Below, in pieces: positions 9,027 to 17,852 of a stretch of 64,000 nt of DNA; the stretch's first letter is position 1, and the number at the start of each line of letters is the position of its first letter. The notes beneath the pieces were generated by a model. It made no database searches. It was not told the origin of the DNA and saw nothing but the letters and a program-made list of their open reading frames with translations. The translations under genes and the position numbers were made by a program. This DNA is from Halomonas alkalisoli (lineage in GTDB: Bacteria; Pseudomonadota; Gammaproteobacteria; Pseudomonadales; Halomonadaceae). The stretch covers positions 62,001 to 126,000 of the forward strand of contig NZ_JAKCMI010000037.1 of the NCBI RefSeq assembly GCF_021412585.1, written 5' to 3'.

Positions 9027-9440
9027 TCAGCCAGTCTTAACCAGCCAACGACGCAGCTGGCGCAGCGACTCCCGGGAACTGCTGTCCGGCCATAGCCATA
9101 AACGGCTGCCATCGATCTCGAGCGCTATCAGCCAGGGCCCCAGATAGCGGCAGCGCAGTGCGACATCCTGTCGCTCATGGCCGGTACGGGGCCGCCAGTC
9201 CCAGCGACAACCGGTCTTCTCCTGGGGCACGATTCGCAGCTCACCGCAGACACGGCCATGCTCACGCCGCCATGCCGTCAGCAACAACGCCATCAGCACC
9301 AACCAGGCCATGGTCAGACCTGCCAGCCAGGTAGCACCGTAGCGGACCAGCAGAGCCAACAGCACCAGAGACAACAGGCCGTGGGCCCAGCGTGCCAGCC
9401 TAGACGGGACGACGCGGATCGTTATCGGCGTTCTCGGCAT
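9027..9440 (-). CDS. ygfX: YgfX-like membrane protein (partner of SdhE)
   Basis: A 137-residue protein with two adjacent hydrophobic segments near residues 17-36 and 39-56, a short basic linker and a C-terminal domain rich in Trp and Arg ending in LRRWLV. This layout and its position directly after sdhE match YgfX (also called CptA). In enterobacteria the pair was described as a toxin-antitoxin module, while SdhE is now better known as a flavinylation factor, so a toxin role here is not asserted. The frame overlaps the end of sdhE by 41 bases, which is large; the AGGA before the ATG is unusually close, so the start may be imperfect. Confidence 0.7.
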   Translation of the reverse strand: MPRTPITIRVVPSRLARWAHGLLSLVLLALLVRYGATWLAGLTMAWLVLMALLLTAWRREHGRVCGELRIVPQEKTGCRWDWRPRTGHERQDVALRCRYLGPWLIALEIDGSRLWLWPDSSSRESLRQLRRWLVKTG

Positions 9441-9750
9441 GTTCCTGAATCAGCCGTACGATTCGATGAAAGGCGGGATCTTCCGGCTGCTCGCGCCGCA
9501 TCAGCCAGGCGAACAGATCTTGATCCTCCCCTTCGATCAGCAGCTGGTAGGCGTTCTGGTCCCCGGCGTCCAGGTGGTCAAAACAGTGCTCGAGGAAGGG
9601 AATCAGCAGCAGGTCCAGCTCCCACATGCCGCGGCGGGAGTGCCAGTAGAGCTGCTTGCGCAGGGCCGCCGCTTCGGGGGTTGTCACTTGGTCATCCGGA
9701 TTCGTCGTGTCGCTCAACGTCTGCCTCGGCTGTGCTGGTGAGTGAGCCAT
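9400..9750 (-). CDS. sdhE: FAD assembly factor SdhE (succinate dehydrogenase)
   Basis: Small acidic protein that helps attach FAD covalently to succinate dehydrogenase and fumarate reductase flavoproteins. The core motif YWHSRRGMWELDLLL, with the RRGMWELD signature, is diagnostic, followed by the helical acidic region (FLEHCFDHLD). Family members are about 85-95 residues; the ATG at 9750 gives 116. Alternative starts are a TTG at 9717 with a GAGG ribosome binding site (105 residues) and a GTG at 9687 (95 residues); the frame also stays open further upstream without family resemblance. Identity is firm, the start is not. Confidence 0.85.
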   Translation of the reverse strand: MAHSPAQPRQTLSDTTNPDDQVTTPEAAALRKQLYWHSRRGMWELDLLLIPFLEHCFDHLDAGDQNAYQLLIEGEDQDLFAWLMRREQPEDPAFHRIVRLIQEHAENADNDPRRPV

Positions 9751-9918
9751 CAGTATACCGGAGCCACCCGAAGGGGGCAGCACAGCCGGCCGCTTTCGAA
9801 GGATTGCTTGACCTTGGTCGTAGTGCGTTGTTTTATCTCGGTTTGCGCAGTATGCTGATGACAGAACAATAATCTCGCCCAGGTCCAACCGGATCAGGGG
9901 GCTGCCTGGAGATCACCG

Positions 9919-10215
9919 ATGACCAAATCCGAATTGATCGAGCAGATTGCGATGCATCAGCCGGAGCTTTCGATCAAGGAAGTCGAATCTGCGGTTCGCC
10001 TGATCCTTGACGACATCACCGATACCCTGGCCGAGGGTGGCCGGGTGGAAATTCGTGGCTTCGGCAGCTTCTCGTTGCACTATCGCGAGCCGCGCGTCGG
10101 CCGCAATCCCAAGACAGGCGACCCGGTCGCGCTCGAGGGCAAGTTCGTGCCACACTTCAAACCGGGCAAGGAGCTTCGCGAGCAGGTCAATGCCAGCCGC
10201 GCCCTCGGCTACTAA
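9919..10215 (+). CDS. ihfB: Integration host factor subunit beta
   Basis: DNA-bending architectural protein that pairs with IhfA. At 98 residues it has the complete HU/IHF fold: N-terminal helices ([11 protein letters not shown]), the signature [28 protein letters not shown] that includes the DNA-intercalating arm (shown here only as landmark residues around 42-69), and a C-terminal [12 protein letters not shown]. The RGFGSF and RNPKTG segments distinguish the beta subunit from HU. It lies 26 bases upstream of lapA; ihfB-lapA-lapB is a common gammaproteobacterial order, in others preceded by rpsA. Confidence 0.96.
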   Translation: MTKSELIEQIAMHQPELSIKEVESAVRLILDDITDTLAEGGRVEIRGFGSFSLHYREPRVGRNPKTGDPVALEGKFVPHFKPGKELREQVNASRALGY

Positions 10216-10241
10216 CCGAATCTTATACAAGGGATACCTAC

Positions 10242-10547
10242 ATGCGTTGGCTCAAAGGCCTTATCCTGGCCATTATTCTGCTGGCGGTACTGCTGGTCGG
10301 CATCCTGTTTGCCGTGAACAATCAGCAGACGGTGCCGCTCAATTTGATCTGGACGGAGCTGCCGGCCGTTTCGCTCTCGGTCTGGCTGCTCGCTGCCCTG
10401 GTCGCTGGGGTGCTGCTGGGCATGCTGGCCATGACCGGGGTATGGCTGAGACTCCGCGCTGCGCTATCCCGGGCCCAGCGACAGAATCGGCAACAGCGCA
10501 AGGAGCTCGACCGGCTGCGTGTGCAGGAGCTCAAGGAACTACCCTAA
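10242..10547 (+). CDS. lapA: LapA family inner-membrane protein (DUF1049)
   Basis: A 101-residue protein with two membrane helices (about 5-25 and 43-65) and a basic, coiled-coil-prone C-terminal tail (about 66-100). It matches LapA (YciS), which works with LapB in control of lipopolysaccharide assembly. The NNQQTVPLNL motif between the helices is typical of the family. The stop codon is immediately followed by the lapB start, so the two are translationally coupled. Confidence 0.88.
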   Translation: MRWLKGLILAIILLAVLLVGILFAVNNQQTVPLNLIWTELPAVSLSVWLLAALVAGVLLGMLAMTGVWLRLRAALSRAQRQNRQQRKELDRLRVQELKELP

Positions 10548-11735
10548 ATGCCCGACGCTCTGCTGCTGACCCTGTTGGTGGCAGCCGTTGCCATCGGCTG
10601 GTGGCTTGGCCGCCGTGAACGTCGAGGCTCCCGTGGTGACGAGTCTTCGACATCGCTGTCGCGGGATTACTTCGTTGGCCTGAACTACCTGCTCAACGAG
10701 GAGCCGGACCGCGCCATCGAGACCTTTGTCGGGGCCCTCGAGGTCAACAGCGAGACGATCGACACCCACATCACCCTGGGCAATCTGTTCCGCACCCGGG
10801 GCGAGGCTGATCGCGCCGTCAAGATTCACCAGAACCTGCTGGCCCGGCCGACCCTCACGGCCGCACAGAGCGACCAGGTCCAGCTCGAACTCTCGCGCGA
10901 TTTTCTCAACCTGGGACTGCTCGACCGGGCCGAGCGTCTGTTGCAGCAACTCATCCGTGAATCCAGTCGCGACGAGATCCGTCATGCCGCCAAGCGCCTG
11001 CTGGCCGACCTCTTCGACCGGGAAGGCGAGTGGCAGGCCGCCTTCGACGTGGCTCACCCCACCCTGACCCGTCAGCACGACGATGTCCGACGGGCCGCCG
11101 CCCACTGGCTCTGCGAACTGGCCGACCAGGAGCGCCACTCCGCCAGCCCCGGGCTGGCTCGCAAGCACTTGCGACAGGCGCTCTCCGTCGATCCAAGGTG
11201 CGTTCGTGCCAATCTGCTGCTGGCGGCCATGGCGCAGGATACCGGCCATTATCGGGACGCCATTCGCCTGTTGATGCGCATCCCCGATCAGGACCTGGAA
11301 TTCATCCCCACGGTGCTGGAACCCCTGCACCACGCCTATCAGCTGCTGGGCGACGAAGAAGGATTGGTGGCCCACCTGGAAGGTCTGCTGGATCGCGCCC
11401 ACTTCACCAGCCTGATCATCATGCTGGCCGAGACGCAGCGAAGACGCCATGGCATCCAGACGGCCATCGACCTGGTCAGCGAGCAGCTCAATCGCTCGCC
11501 GAGCCTGGGCGCGCTCGACTACCTGCTCGACCTTTATCAACACCAGCAGCATGAGCACGGCACGCCCGATAGCCGTATCCAATTGCTCAAGCAGCACACC
11601 CATACCCTGCTCCAGGCACGACCCCGCCATCGCTGCGGACGCTGCGGATTCGCCGGCGAACCGCTTCACTGGCAGTGCCCACGCTGCCGCAGCTGGGGCA
11701 CGACCCGCCCCATTACCGGTATCGAGGGGGAGTGA
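10548..11735 (+). CDS. lapB: Lipopolysaccharide assembly protein LapB (YciM)
   Basis: Membrane-anchored tetratricopeptide protein that in E. coli brings LpxC to FtsH for proteolysis and so balances lipopolysaccharide synthesis. The 395 residues comprise an N-terminal anchor (about 2-21), a run of TPR helices (about 40-350) and a C-terminal rubredoxin-like zinc or iron site with Cys 363, 366, 377 and 380 (CGRC...CPRC). Length and layout match E. coli LapB. The start directly abuts the lapA stop. It converges with pyrF, only 18 bases away. Confidence 0.95.
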   Translation: MPDALLLTLLVAAVAIGWWLGRRERRGSRGDESSTSLSRDYFVGLNYLLNEEPDRAIETFVGALEVNSETIDTHITLGNLFRTRGEADRAVKIHQNLLARPTLTAAQSDQVQLELSRDFLNLGLLDRAERLLQQLIRESSRDEIRHAAKRLLADLFDREGEWQAAFDVAHPTLTRQHDDVRRAAAHWLCELADQERHSASPGLARKHLRQALSVDPRCVRANLLLAAMAQDTGHYRDAIRLLMRIPDQDLEFIPTVLEPLHHAYQLLGDEEGLVAHLEGLLDRAHFTSLIIMLAETQRRRHGIQTAIDLVSEQLNRSPSLGALDYLLDLYQHQQHEHGTPDSRIQLLKQHTHTLLQARPRHRCGRCGFAGEPLHWQCPRCRSWGTTRPITGIEGE

Positions 11736-11753
11736 GCGACAAGGCCGCGCGCC

Positions 11754-12452
11754 TCAGCCGGCCAGCTCCTGCTCGATGGCCTCCAGGGCCGCCATGGGGT
11801 CCTCGGCCTGTGTCACGGGCCGGCCGATGACCAGGTGGGTACTGCCTGCCGTCATGGCTTGAAGAGGGGTCATGATTCGCCGCTGGTCGTCCGCTGCGGC
11901 AAAGCTCGGGCGTATTCCCGGCGTGACCTTGAGGAAGGTGTCGCCGCACAGCTCTCGTAACCGTGTCGACTCCTGAGCCGAGCAGACCACGCCATCCATA
12001 CCACTGTCCATGGCCAGACGCGCCAGGCGCTCGACCTGCTCCGCGGGCGACACCGTGATGCCCACCTCCTGCAGATCCGTCGTGTCCATGCTGGTCAATA
12101 TCGTCACGGCGATCAGATGCGTGGCCAGCCCCTGTCGTTCAATGCGCTCTCGGGCAGCCTCCATCATGCGGCGCCCGCCCCCGGCATGGACATTGACCAT
12201 CCAGACGCCCTGCTCGGCGGCGGCCTGAACGGCGCCGGCCACGGTATTGGGGATGTCATGGAACTTGAGATCCAGGAAGACCTGGAAGCCACGCCCATGC
12301 AGCGCCTCGATCACGTCCGGGCCGCTGCGGGTAAACAGCTCCTTGCCCACCTTGACCCGGCAGCGGGACGGGTCGAGCCGGTCAGCCAGGCAAAGGGCGG
12401 CATCAAGCGAAGGGTGATCCAGGGCGATGATCAGCGGTGAGTCACTAGACAC
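11754..12452 (-). CDS. pyrF: Orotidine 5'-phosphate decarboxylase
   Basis: Catalyses the last step of UMP synthesis, decarboxylation of OMP. The active-site motif [11 protein letters not shown] carries the Asp-x-Lys-x2-Asp network, and the C-terminal phosphate loop has TPGIRP and HLVIGRP. The frame can start at an ATG at 12473, but that codon lacks a ribosome binding site, whereas the GTG at 12452 follows GGAG by 8 bases and gives 232 residues, the usual length; I chose the GTG. In other gammaproteobacteria pyrF follows lapB on the same strand; here it is inverted and convergent. Confidence 0.95.
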   Translation of the reverse strand: MSSDSPLIIALDHPSLDAALCLADRLDPSRCRVKVGKELFTRSGPDVIEALHGRGFQVFLDLKFHDIPNTVAGAVQAAAEQGVWMVNVHAGGGRRMMEAARERIERQGLATHLIAVTILTSMDTTDLQEVGITVSPAEQVERLARLAMDSGMDGVVCSAQESTRLRELCGDTFLKVTPGIRPSFAAADDQRRIMTPLQAMTAGSTHLVIGRPVTQAEDPMAALEAIEQELAG

Positions 12453-12611
12453 GATGAGGGCTCCAGTCGGCATCTTGGTTGGATGCAGGGAGTATATCAG
12501 CCCCTTGGACTAACCGTTCCCCTGCCGCCTGGGCTATGCTGAAATCCAAAGGAGGAAAAGACGATAGCCAGTTCCAGCGCCTTGCTCTTGCCTGATGGCC
12601 GGGAGGATTCC

Positions 12612-13763
12612 ATGACCAGCGACCATCGAATCAGTCCAATCGCCCTGCCCGATAGCCGCGCTCGGCGAGTCCTCGAATCACTGCTGGAAGGCTCCGGCAT
12701 CACCCTGAACGGTAATGCCCCTTGGGACCCGCAGATATACAACCCGGACTTCTGCGCCAGAATTCTCCGCCAGGGCTCGCTGGGCCTGGGCGAATCCTAC
12801 ATGGAAGGTTGGTGGGAGTGTGACCGCCTCGATGAGCTGGCCCGCCGCCTGCTGCAGCATGGCCTCGGGGAGCGTGCCCGCCCGCCCTCCGACCGGCTGA
12901 TATATCGACTCCAGGCCGGGCTGATGAACCTTCAGAGCAAGGCGCGCGCCTATATGGTTGGAGAAGCCCACTACGACCTGGGCAATGACCTTTTCGAGCG
13001 CATGCTCGATCCCACCCTGTGCTACTCCTGCGGCTACTGGAAGGAAGCCGGCTCCCTGCACGAGGCACAGCTGGCCAAACTGGAGCTTGCCTGCCGCAAG
13101 CTCGAGCTACAGCCCGGCATGCGGGTGCTCGATATTGGCTGTGGCTGGGGGAGCTTTGCCGAGCACGCAGCCCGACGCCATGGCGTCTCCGTCACCGGGG
13201 TTACCATTTCCCGGGAACAGGCTGCCCTGGCCCAGCAGCGCTGCTCAGGCCTGCCTGTGGAGATTCATCTCGAGGATTATCGCGATATCGAAGGATGCTT
13301 CGATCGTATCGTCTCCATTGGCATGTTCGAACACGTGGGACATCGCAACTATCGTGCCTATTTCGAAACCGTCCAGCGTGTGCTGGCCGATGGTGGACTC
13401 TTCCTGCTCCATACCATTGGCTCCAACAATTCGCATATCACCGTCGACCCCTGGATCGATCGCTATATCTTTCCCAATGGCGTCCTGCCCTCTGCCCGGC
13501 AGGTGGCAGACGCCAGCGAAGACCTGCTGCTGATGGAGGATTGGCAGAACTTTGGGCCCGACTACGACACGACCCTGATGGCCTGGTTGAAGAACCTGGA
13601 GCACCACTGGCCGGAGCTGGCCGAACGCTACAGCGAACGCACGCACCGCATGTTTCGCTATTATCTTTCGGTATGCGCTGGCGCCTTCCGTGGCAGGGAC
13701 ATGCAGCTCTGGCAGATCGTCTTCTCACGCGAACGTGCCAGTCGCTATGACGCCCCGCGCTGA
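12612..13763 (+). CDS. cfa: Cyclopropane-fatty-acyl-phospholipid synthase
   Basis: Transfers a methylene from S-adenosylmethionine to unsaturated acyl chains of membrane lipids, usually on entry to stationary phase or under osmotic and acid stress. The ATG at 12612 follows a strong GGGAGG site and gives 383 residues, almost exactly the E. coli length; an upstream TTG at 12582 has no such site. The SAM-binding motif VLDIGCGWGSF is near 173-182, and the catalytic region YYLSVCAGAFRGRDMQLWQ, with the conserved Cys, is near the C-terminus. Single-gene unit divergent from pyrF. Confidence 0.93.
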   Translation: MTSDHRISPIALPDSRARRVLESLLEGSGITLNGNAPWDPQIYNPDFCARILRQGSLGLGESYMEGWWECDRLDELARRLLQHGLGERARPPSDRLIYRLQAGLMNLQSKARAYMVGEAHYDLGNDLFERMLDPTLCYSCGYWKEAGSLHEAQLAKLELACRKLELQPGMRVLDIGCGWGSFAEHAARRHGVSVTGVTISREQAALAQQRCSGLPVEIHLEDYRDIEGCFDRIVSIGMFEHVGHRNYRAYFETVQRVLADGGLFLLHTIGSNNSHITVDPWIDRYIFPNGVLPSARQVADASEDLLLMEDWQNFGPDYDTTLMAWLKNLEHHWPELAERYSERTHRMFRYYLSVCAGAFRGRDMQLWQIVFSRERASRYDAPR

Positions 13764-14022
13764 GCCAGACTGCGAGAGGATCCGTCCTAACATCTTTACG
13801 GTGCTCTCTACCAGCCCTCCGGACCCCCCTTACAATCACTGTCGGCAATTTCCTACAGCAAGAGCCAGATGATTTACGCTCAGTTACAACGTATATTAGC
13901 CGTTCACCAACGGCTCGGCCCTTGATGTCGGTGCTTCCCAGCACCTCGGCTTTTGTCACCCATTGAGCCGACACTATAAGAATGACAGGCCTGCACGCAG
14001 CAGGGACTACTAGGACGCCCGC

Positions 14023-14931
14023 ATGACCGAAGAGAACGCCATGACGGGTGGGGGGCTGGATATGCCTGGCAACGTTCGAGACTTTACCGAACGGCTGCCC
14101 GGCGTCATCTTCCAGTTTCATCGCGGCCTGGATGGCCACATGCATTTCCCCTACCTGGCCGGTAGCGGTACCGGCCTGCCAGGCATCGACCGTGATGCTC
14201 TGGGCCAGGATGCACGGCACATGCTCGACCGACTCGATGGCGACGACTATCCGAAGCTGATGGCCGCCATCGAACGCTCGGCTCGCTGGCGCGTGCCTAT
14301 CGCGACCAAGTTCCGCATCCGCCTGCCCCATGGCCGATGCCGCTGGGTTGCGCTACGCGCACAGCCGGAGGATGCCCAGACGGGAGTACTCTGGCATGGC
14401 CTGATGATCGATATCACCGAACAGATGGTGGAGGAAGCACGCCTACGGCGTCTGTCGGATACCGACGATCTCACCGGCCTGGCCAACCGCCGCAAGCTGA
14501 TGGTTCGACTCGCCGAAGAGACCTCCAGATGCAACCGGCATGGCTCACCCCTGTCGCTGATGCTCATCGATCTCGACCATTTCAAGCGCGTCAATGACAC
14601 CTGGGGGCACCTCCAGGGGGATCAGGTACTGATCGAGCTTGCCAAGCTGTGCCGCAAGCTGCTGCGTGAAGAAGACACCATCGCCCGGCTCGGCGGCGAG
14701 GAGTTCGCAGTCATCCTGCCGCTCACCCCCCTTGTCCGCAGCCTCCCCCTTGCCGAGCGGCTGCGACAGCGAATTGCCGAGCACGCCTTCGGCATCGAAC
14801 CCGGACAGATCACCGTCAGCATTGGCCTGGCCGAATACCGGCCAGGCGAACCCCGCGATGTCCTCATCGAACGCGCCGACCGCAGCCTGTATGCGGCCAA
14901 GCATCAAGGGCGCAATCGGGTCGAGAGCTGA
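14023..14931 (+). CDS. Diguanylate cyclase with PAS-like sensor
   Basis: A 302-residue soluble protein. The N-terminal PAS-like region (about 18-135) ends with the PAC-like sequence LMIDITEQ, and the C-terminal GGDEF domain (about 140-300) has an intact GGEEF at 224-228 and an RxxD inhibitory site REED at 215-218. It should therefore make c-di-GMP and be product-inhibited. The upstream 259 bases (13764-14022) hold a small GGTGC/GCACC hairpin at 13930-13945 followed by TTTT, a possible weak terminator of cfa. The gene converges with the membrane protein at 14940-15554. Confidence 0.88.
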   Translation: MTEENAMTGGGLDMPGNVRDFTERLPGVIFQFHRGLDGHMHFPYLAGSGTGLPGIDRDALGQDARHMLDRLDGDDYPKLMAAIERSARWRVPIATKFRIRLPHGRCRWVALRAQPEDAQTGVLWHGLMIDITEQMVEEARLRRLSDTDDLTGLANRRKLMVRLAEETSRCNRHGSPLSLMLIDLDHFKRVNDTWGHLQGDQVLIELAKLCRKLLREEDTIARLGGEEFAVILPLTPLVRSLPLAERLRQRIAEHAFGIEPGQITVSIGLAEYRPGEPRDVLIERADRSLYAAKHQGRNRVES

Positions 14932-14939
14932 GGCCGAGC

Positions 14940-15554
14940 TCACCGTGCCTTGCCACGCCACTGGAGATAACGCATCAGGCCATGTACCGGCAGATACAGC
15001 ACCAGTGGCCAGCCCAGCATCAGTCCCGCCAGATAGACGAGGGGGGAGAGGGTCTCCTGCTGCATCCCGAAGGGGCCATGCACCCAATTGATGTTTCGCT
15101 CGGCCTCGGTGAACAGGTAGGTCAGTGGAATCACCAGCCAGGTGAGCAGCGTCTGCCAGATCAAGGCGCGGCTTTCATAGCCGAGCCGCAGAATGGCAAA
15201 GCCCGCCACGAAAGGCAGCACCAGATGATAGAGCGACAGCACGCGCGCCAGTGGCGGGTGATCCGGGTCGAACATATACTCGGTACCGCCGATTGGATGG
15301 AAACCGGCCAGCCACGCCACTCCGACGTCCAGAGCCCAGAATAGCCCGACCAGCAGCACGGCGAGCCACTGCATGGAGAGCAGCAGCCGGTTCTCCGTCC
15401 ATAGCCCTATCAGGATGAGAAAGCTGGCAAGATTGCATAGCCAGAAGTAGTTCTGCGCCCCCAGCATGATGGCATAGGCCGGCGCCCAGAACAGAATCCA
15501 GGCAGTAAAGAGCCATTTGAGCCAGAGTGGCAACTGGCGAACGCGACGAGACAT
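14940..15554 (-). CDS. Predicted multi-pass membrane protein of unknown function
   Basis: A 204-residue hydrophobic protein with about five or six predicted helices (near 10-30, 38-55, 58-82, 108-126, 130-147 and 170-190), rich in Trp and Leu. The central hydrophilic loop reads HPIGGTEYMFDPDHPP, and a later one WVHGPFG. I do not recognise a named family and give no function. It ends 8 bases from the convergent diguanylate cyclase and its start faces the phhB remnant. Confidence 0.65.
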   Translation of the reverse strand: MSRRVRQLPLWLKWLFTAWILFWAPAYAIMLGAQNYFWLCNLASFLILIGLWTENRLLLSMQWLAVLLVGLFWALDVGVAWLAGFHPIGGTEYMFDPDHPPLARVLSLYHLVLPFVAGFAILRLGYESRALIWQTLLTWLVIPLTYLFTEAERNINWVHGPFGMQQETLSPLVYLAGLMLGWPLVLYLPVHGLMRYLQWRGKAR

Positions 15555-15574
15555 AGCGCCCTCCCTTCAGGCAT

Positions 15575-15774
15575 ACCCTTCAATCGTGCCTTTCAAGCAT
15601 AGCCTGCCGCCGCAACGCCCCGACCGTCAGTAAGGCAGAGATCCTGTTGTTCAAACCGGAGGTTCCCGAGTGGCAGATCCTCGAGCGCAATGGCATCATG
15701 CAGCTTGAGCGGGTCTGTACCTTCACCGCTACGACTTCATACTTGCCGCCAGAACCGACGAGGTAGCGAATTAA
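15575..15774 (+). pseudogene. phhB: Decayed phhB (pterin-4a-carbinolamine dehydratase) remnant
   Basis: Two pieces of a PhhB reading frame remain in front of the aminotransferase. From about 15587 one frame reads [13 protein letters not shown] and then [20 protein letters not shown], matching the N-terminal half of PhhB (Pseudomonas form, from memory: CRADAPHVSDEE...[20 protein letters not shown]). From about 15721 another frame reads [17 protein letters not shown] then TAA (15772-15774), matching the PhhB C-terminus. Roughly 45 central codons, including the catalytic His-containing segment, are missing, the halves are out of frame, and no start codon is evident. PhhB would recycle the pterin cofactor of phenylalanine hydroxylase. 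Its stop abuts the next ATG, the operon spacing of phhB-phhC. Confidence 0.8.
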
Positions 15775-16962
15775 ATGTTCGAACATATTGAGCGGGTGCC
15801 CGGGGATGCCATCCTCGGCTTGATCGAGGCCTTCAAGAAGGACACCAACCCCCAGAAGGTCGATCTCGGCGTTGGCGTCTACAAGGACGCTCAGGGCAAC
15901 ACACCGGTGATGCGCGCCGTGAAGGAAGCCGAGGCCCTGCTGCTCAAGAACGAGACAACCAAGACCTACATTGGCTCCCACGGTGCTCCGAGCTATGGTG
16001 AAGTGGTGCTGCCCATGGTGCTGGGAGAAGGTTCCCCGGTACTGGAGGCAAAGCGTGCCAGCGCGACTCAGTCGCCGGGTGGCACCGGTGCCCTGCGCCT
16101 GGCGGCGGACTTCATTGCCCACCAGCTGCCCGGCAAGGATATCTGGGTCAGCGACCCGACCTGGCCGAATCACCTGGGCATCTTCCCCGCCGCGGGCCTG
16201 ACGCTGCACAAGTATCCCTACGTGGATGCCGACAACCGCCTGGACTTCGACGGCATGCTCGGAGCCCTGAAGACGATTCCCGAAGGCGATGTGGTGCTGC
16301 TGCATGCCTGCTGCCACAACCCCACCGGCTTTGATCTCTCCCGCGAACAGTGGCAGCAGGTCCTGGAGGTCGTCCGCGAGCGCAGCCTGCTGCCGTTGAT
16401 CGACTTCGCCTACCAGGGCTTCGGTGAGGGTCTCGACGAGGATGCCTATGGCGTTCGCCTGATGGCCGAGAATCTCGATGAGGTGATCATCACCAGCTCC
16501 TGCTCAAAGAACTTCGGTATCTACTGCGAGCGCACCGGCTGCCTGATCATGGTGGCGAAGAACGCCGAGCAGATGGAGAACGTGCGTTCCCAGGTAGCCA
16601 TCGTGGCCCGGGAGAACTACTCCAATCCCCCGGCCCATGGCGGTGCCATCGTCAGCGAAATCCTCCACTCCGCTGAGCTGACCGCCCTGTGGCGCGAAGA
16701 GCTGACCGAAATGCGCGATCGTATCAATACGCTGCGTCGTGACTTCGTCGAAGCCCTCAAGCCCTACGGCCTCGATCAGAAGTATGCCTGTGTGGCGGAA
16801 CAGCGAGGCATGTTCTCCTATACCGGCCTGACCCCGGAGCAGGTGGACCGCCTGCGGGACGAGTTCGGCATCTACATGGTGCGCTCGGGCCGCGCCAATG
16901 TGGCAGGCTTCTCCCACGAGAACCTTCCCTACCTGGCCAAGGCAATCGCCGCGGTCAACTGA
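15775..16962 (+). CDS. Aromatic amino acid / aspartate aminotransferase
   Basis: Class I (subgroup I-alpha) PLP aminotransferase, 395 residues, with HNPTGFDL, the PLP-Lys motif SSCSKNFGIYCERTG and the substrate Arg near the C-terminus (MVRSGRANVAGF). This subgroup holds AspC, TyrB and PhhC. The phhB remnant immediately upstream suggests descent from a phhABC operon, favouring an aromatic aminotransferase (PhhC/TyrB) that interconverts Phe, Tyr and Trp with their 2-oxo acids, but sequence alone does not exclude aspartate as substrate. No phhA lies in the window. Confidence 0.88.
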   Translation: MFEHIERVPGDAILGLIEAFKKDTNPQKVDLGVGVYKDAQGNTPVMRAVKEAEALLLKNETTKTYIGSHGAPSYGEVVLPMVLGEGSPVLEAKRASATQSPGGTGALRLAADFIAHQLPGKDIWVSDPTWPNHLGIFPAAGLTLHKYPYVDADNRLDFDGMLGALKTIPEGDVVLLHACCHNPTGFDLSREQWQQVLEVVRERSLLPLIDFAYQGFGEGLDEDAYGVRLMAENLDEVIITSSCSKNFGIYCERTGCLIMVAKNAEQMENVRSQVAIVARENYSNPPAHGGAIVSEILHSAELTALWREELTEMRDRINTLRRDFVEALKPYGLDQKYACVAEQRGMFSYTGLTPEQVDRLRDEFGIYMVRSGRANVAGFSHENLPYLAKAIAAVN

Positions 16963-16976
16963 GACCCCACCCTGTC

Positions 16977-17012
16977 AGTCGCGCATTCGGGATGAGAGCC
17001 CGGTGCGCGACT
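16977..17012 (+). terminator. Hairpin downstream of the aminotransferase
   Basis: Inverted repeat with a perfect 9-bp outer stem (AGTCGCGCA/TGCGCGACT) and an inner CGGG/CCCG, starting 15 bases after the stop. There is no good T-tract. Its right arm overlaps the CTAG of the solitary element end at 17011. Confidence 0.5.
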
Positions 17013-17030
17013 AGGCTTTGTCCGAAAACT
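17011..17030. repeat. Solitary end of the CTAG-flanked inverted-repeat element
   Basis: The 20 bases ctaggctttgtccgaaaact match 19 of 20 with the reverse complement of the right end of the element at 56080-56226. No partner end is seen nearby, so this is either a remnant or a chance end. Confidence 0.6.
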
Positions 17031-17081
17031 GCCCAGCCTCACCCACGACTCGCCTCGAGCGCGGAGCCACGCGCCTCGACC

Positions 17082-17852
17082 TCAGTGACCGCCGCGGCCC
17101 TGGCTATTGTGACTGTGGAAAAGCGGCCGCATATTGTCGATGAGGTAGCGGTCATCGAAATCGGCCATCTCCTTCAACGCCTTCAGATCCGGAATCGTCA
17201 CGACGTGTCGCTCACGAAAAACCAGCCCTTCATCGCTGAGGGCGGTCAGGGTACGGCTGACATGCACCGGGCTCAGGCCAAGCAGGTCCGCCAGCAGCTC
17301 CTGGGACAGAGGTAGACGAAAGCTGTCGTGGCCGTCGGCATGCGTATGCTTCAGGCGCTGGTAGGTCTCGAGCAGGAAATGCGCCAGTTTCTGCTTGGCA
17401 TTGCGCCGAGCCAGGTTGACCAGGCGCTCCGTGATCAAGACCTGTTGGCGGCTGGAAATGGCGAACATGATGGTGGTCAGTATCACCGATTGGCGGAACA
17501 GGTCAAGGACATGCTGGTGAGGGAAATAGCAGACCACACCATCCTCGGCCATCTTCACGCCGGCCAGCCGCTGAGAGAAAGCGAATTCCCGAAGACCGAT
17601 GATATCACCTGGCATGTACAGCTCGAGGATCTGACGGGAGCCGTTTTCCATGATGCGATAGGAGTAGGCCCAGCCACGACTCAGGGTACAGAATTCATTG
17701 GCGCTATCCCGCTCCTCCCAGAGCTGGGTGCCCGCTTTGACCTTGGTCGGGCGCCTTTCGAGCTCGAGCAACAGCTCCTCGTCGTTCCGGGATAGATCGT
17801 AGTAGTAGCGGAAATGACGAACGATACAGCTATCCAAGTGCTCCACCTTCAC
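17082..17852 (-). CDS. Crp/Fnr family transcriptional regulator
   Basis: A 256-residue regulator: an N-terminal cyclic-nucleotide-binding beta roll (about 20-140, with SRGWAYSYRIMENGSRQILELYMPGDIIGL), a long dimer helix, and a C-terminal winged helix (about 160-225, LSQELLADLLGLSPVHVSRTL). The N-terminal Cys cluster of FNR is absent and the cAMP-contact residues of CRP are not evident, so the signal is unknown. The tail is extended and His-rich. It is divergent from the NCS2 permease across 315 bases and could control it, but that is inference from position only. Confidence 0.85.
   Translation of the reverse strand: MKVEHLDSCIVRHFRYYYDLSRNDEELLLELERRPTKVKAGTQLWEERDSANEFCTLSRGWAYSYRIMENGSRQILELYMPGDIIGLREFAFSQRLAGVKMAEDGVVCYFPHQHVLDLFRQSVILTTIMFAISSRQQVLITERLVNLARRNAKQKLAHFLLETYQRLKHTHADGHDSFRLPLSQELLADLLGLSPVHVSRTLTALSDEGLVFRERHVVTIPDLKALKEMADFDDRYLIDNMRPLFHSHNSQGRGGH

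Noticed and set aside
9027-9750. A toxin-antitoxin module (CptA/CptB)
   Set aside because: SdhE is better supported as a flavinylation factor; toxin activity of the YgfX partner cannot be inferred from sequence.
13920-13960. A c-di-GMP riboswitch before the diguanylate cyclase
   Set aside because: Only a small 5-bp hairpin is present, without the conserved GEMM loops.
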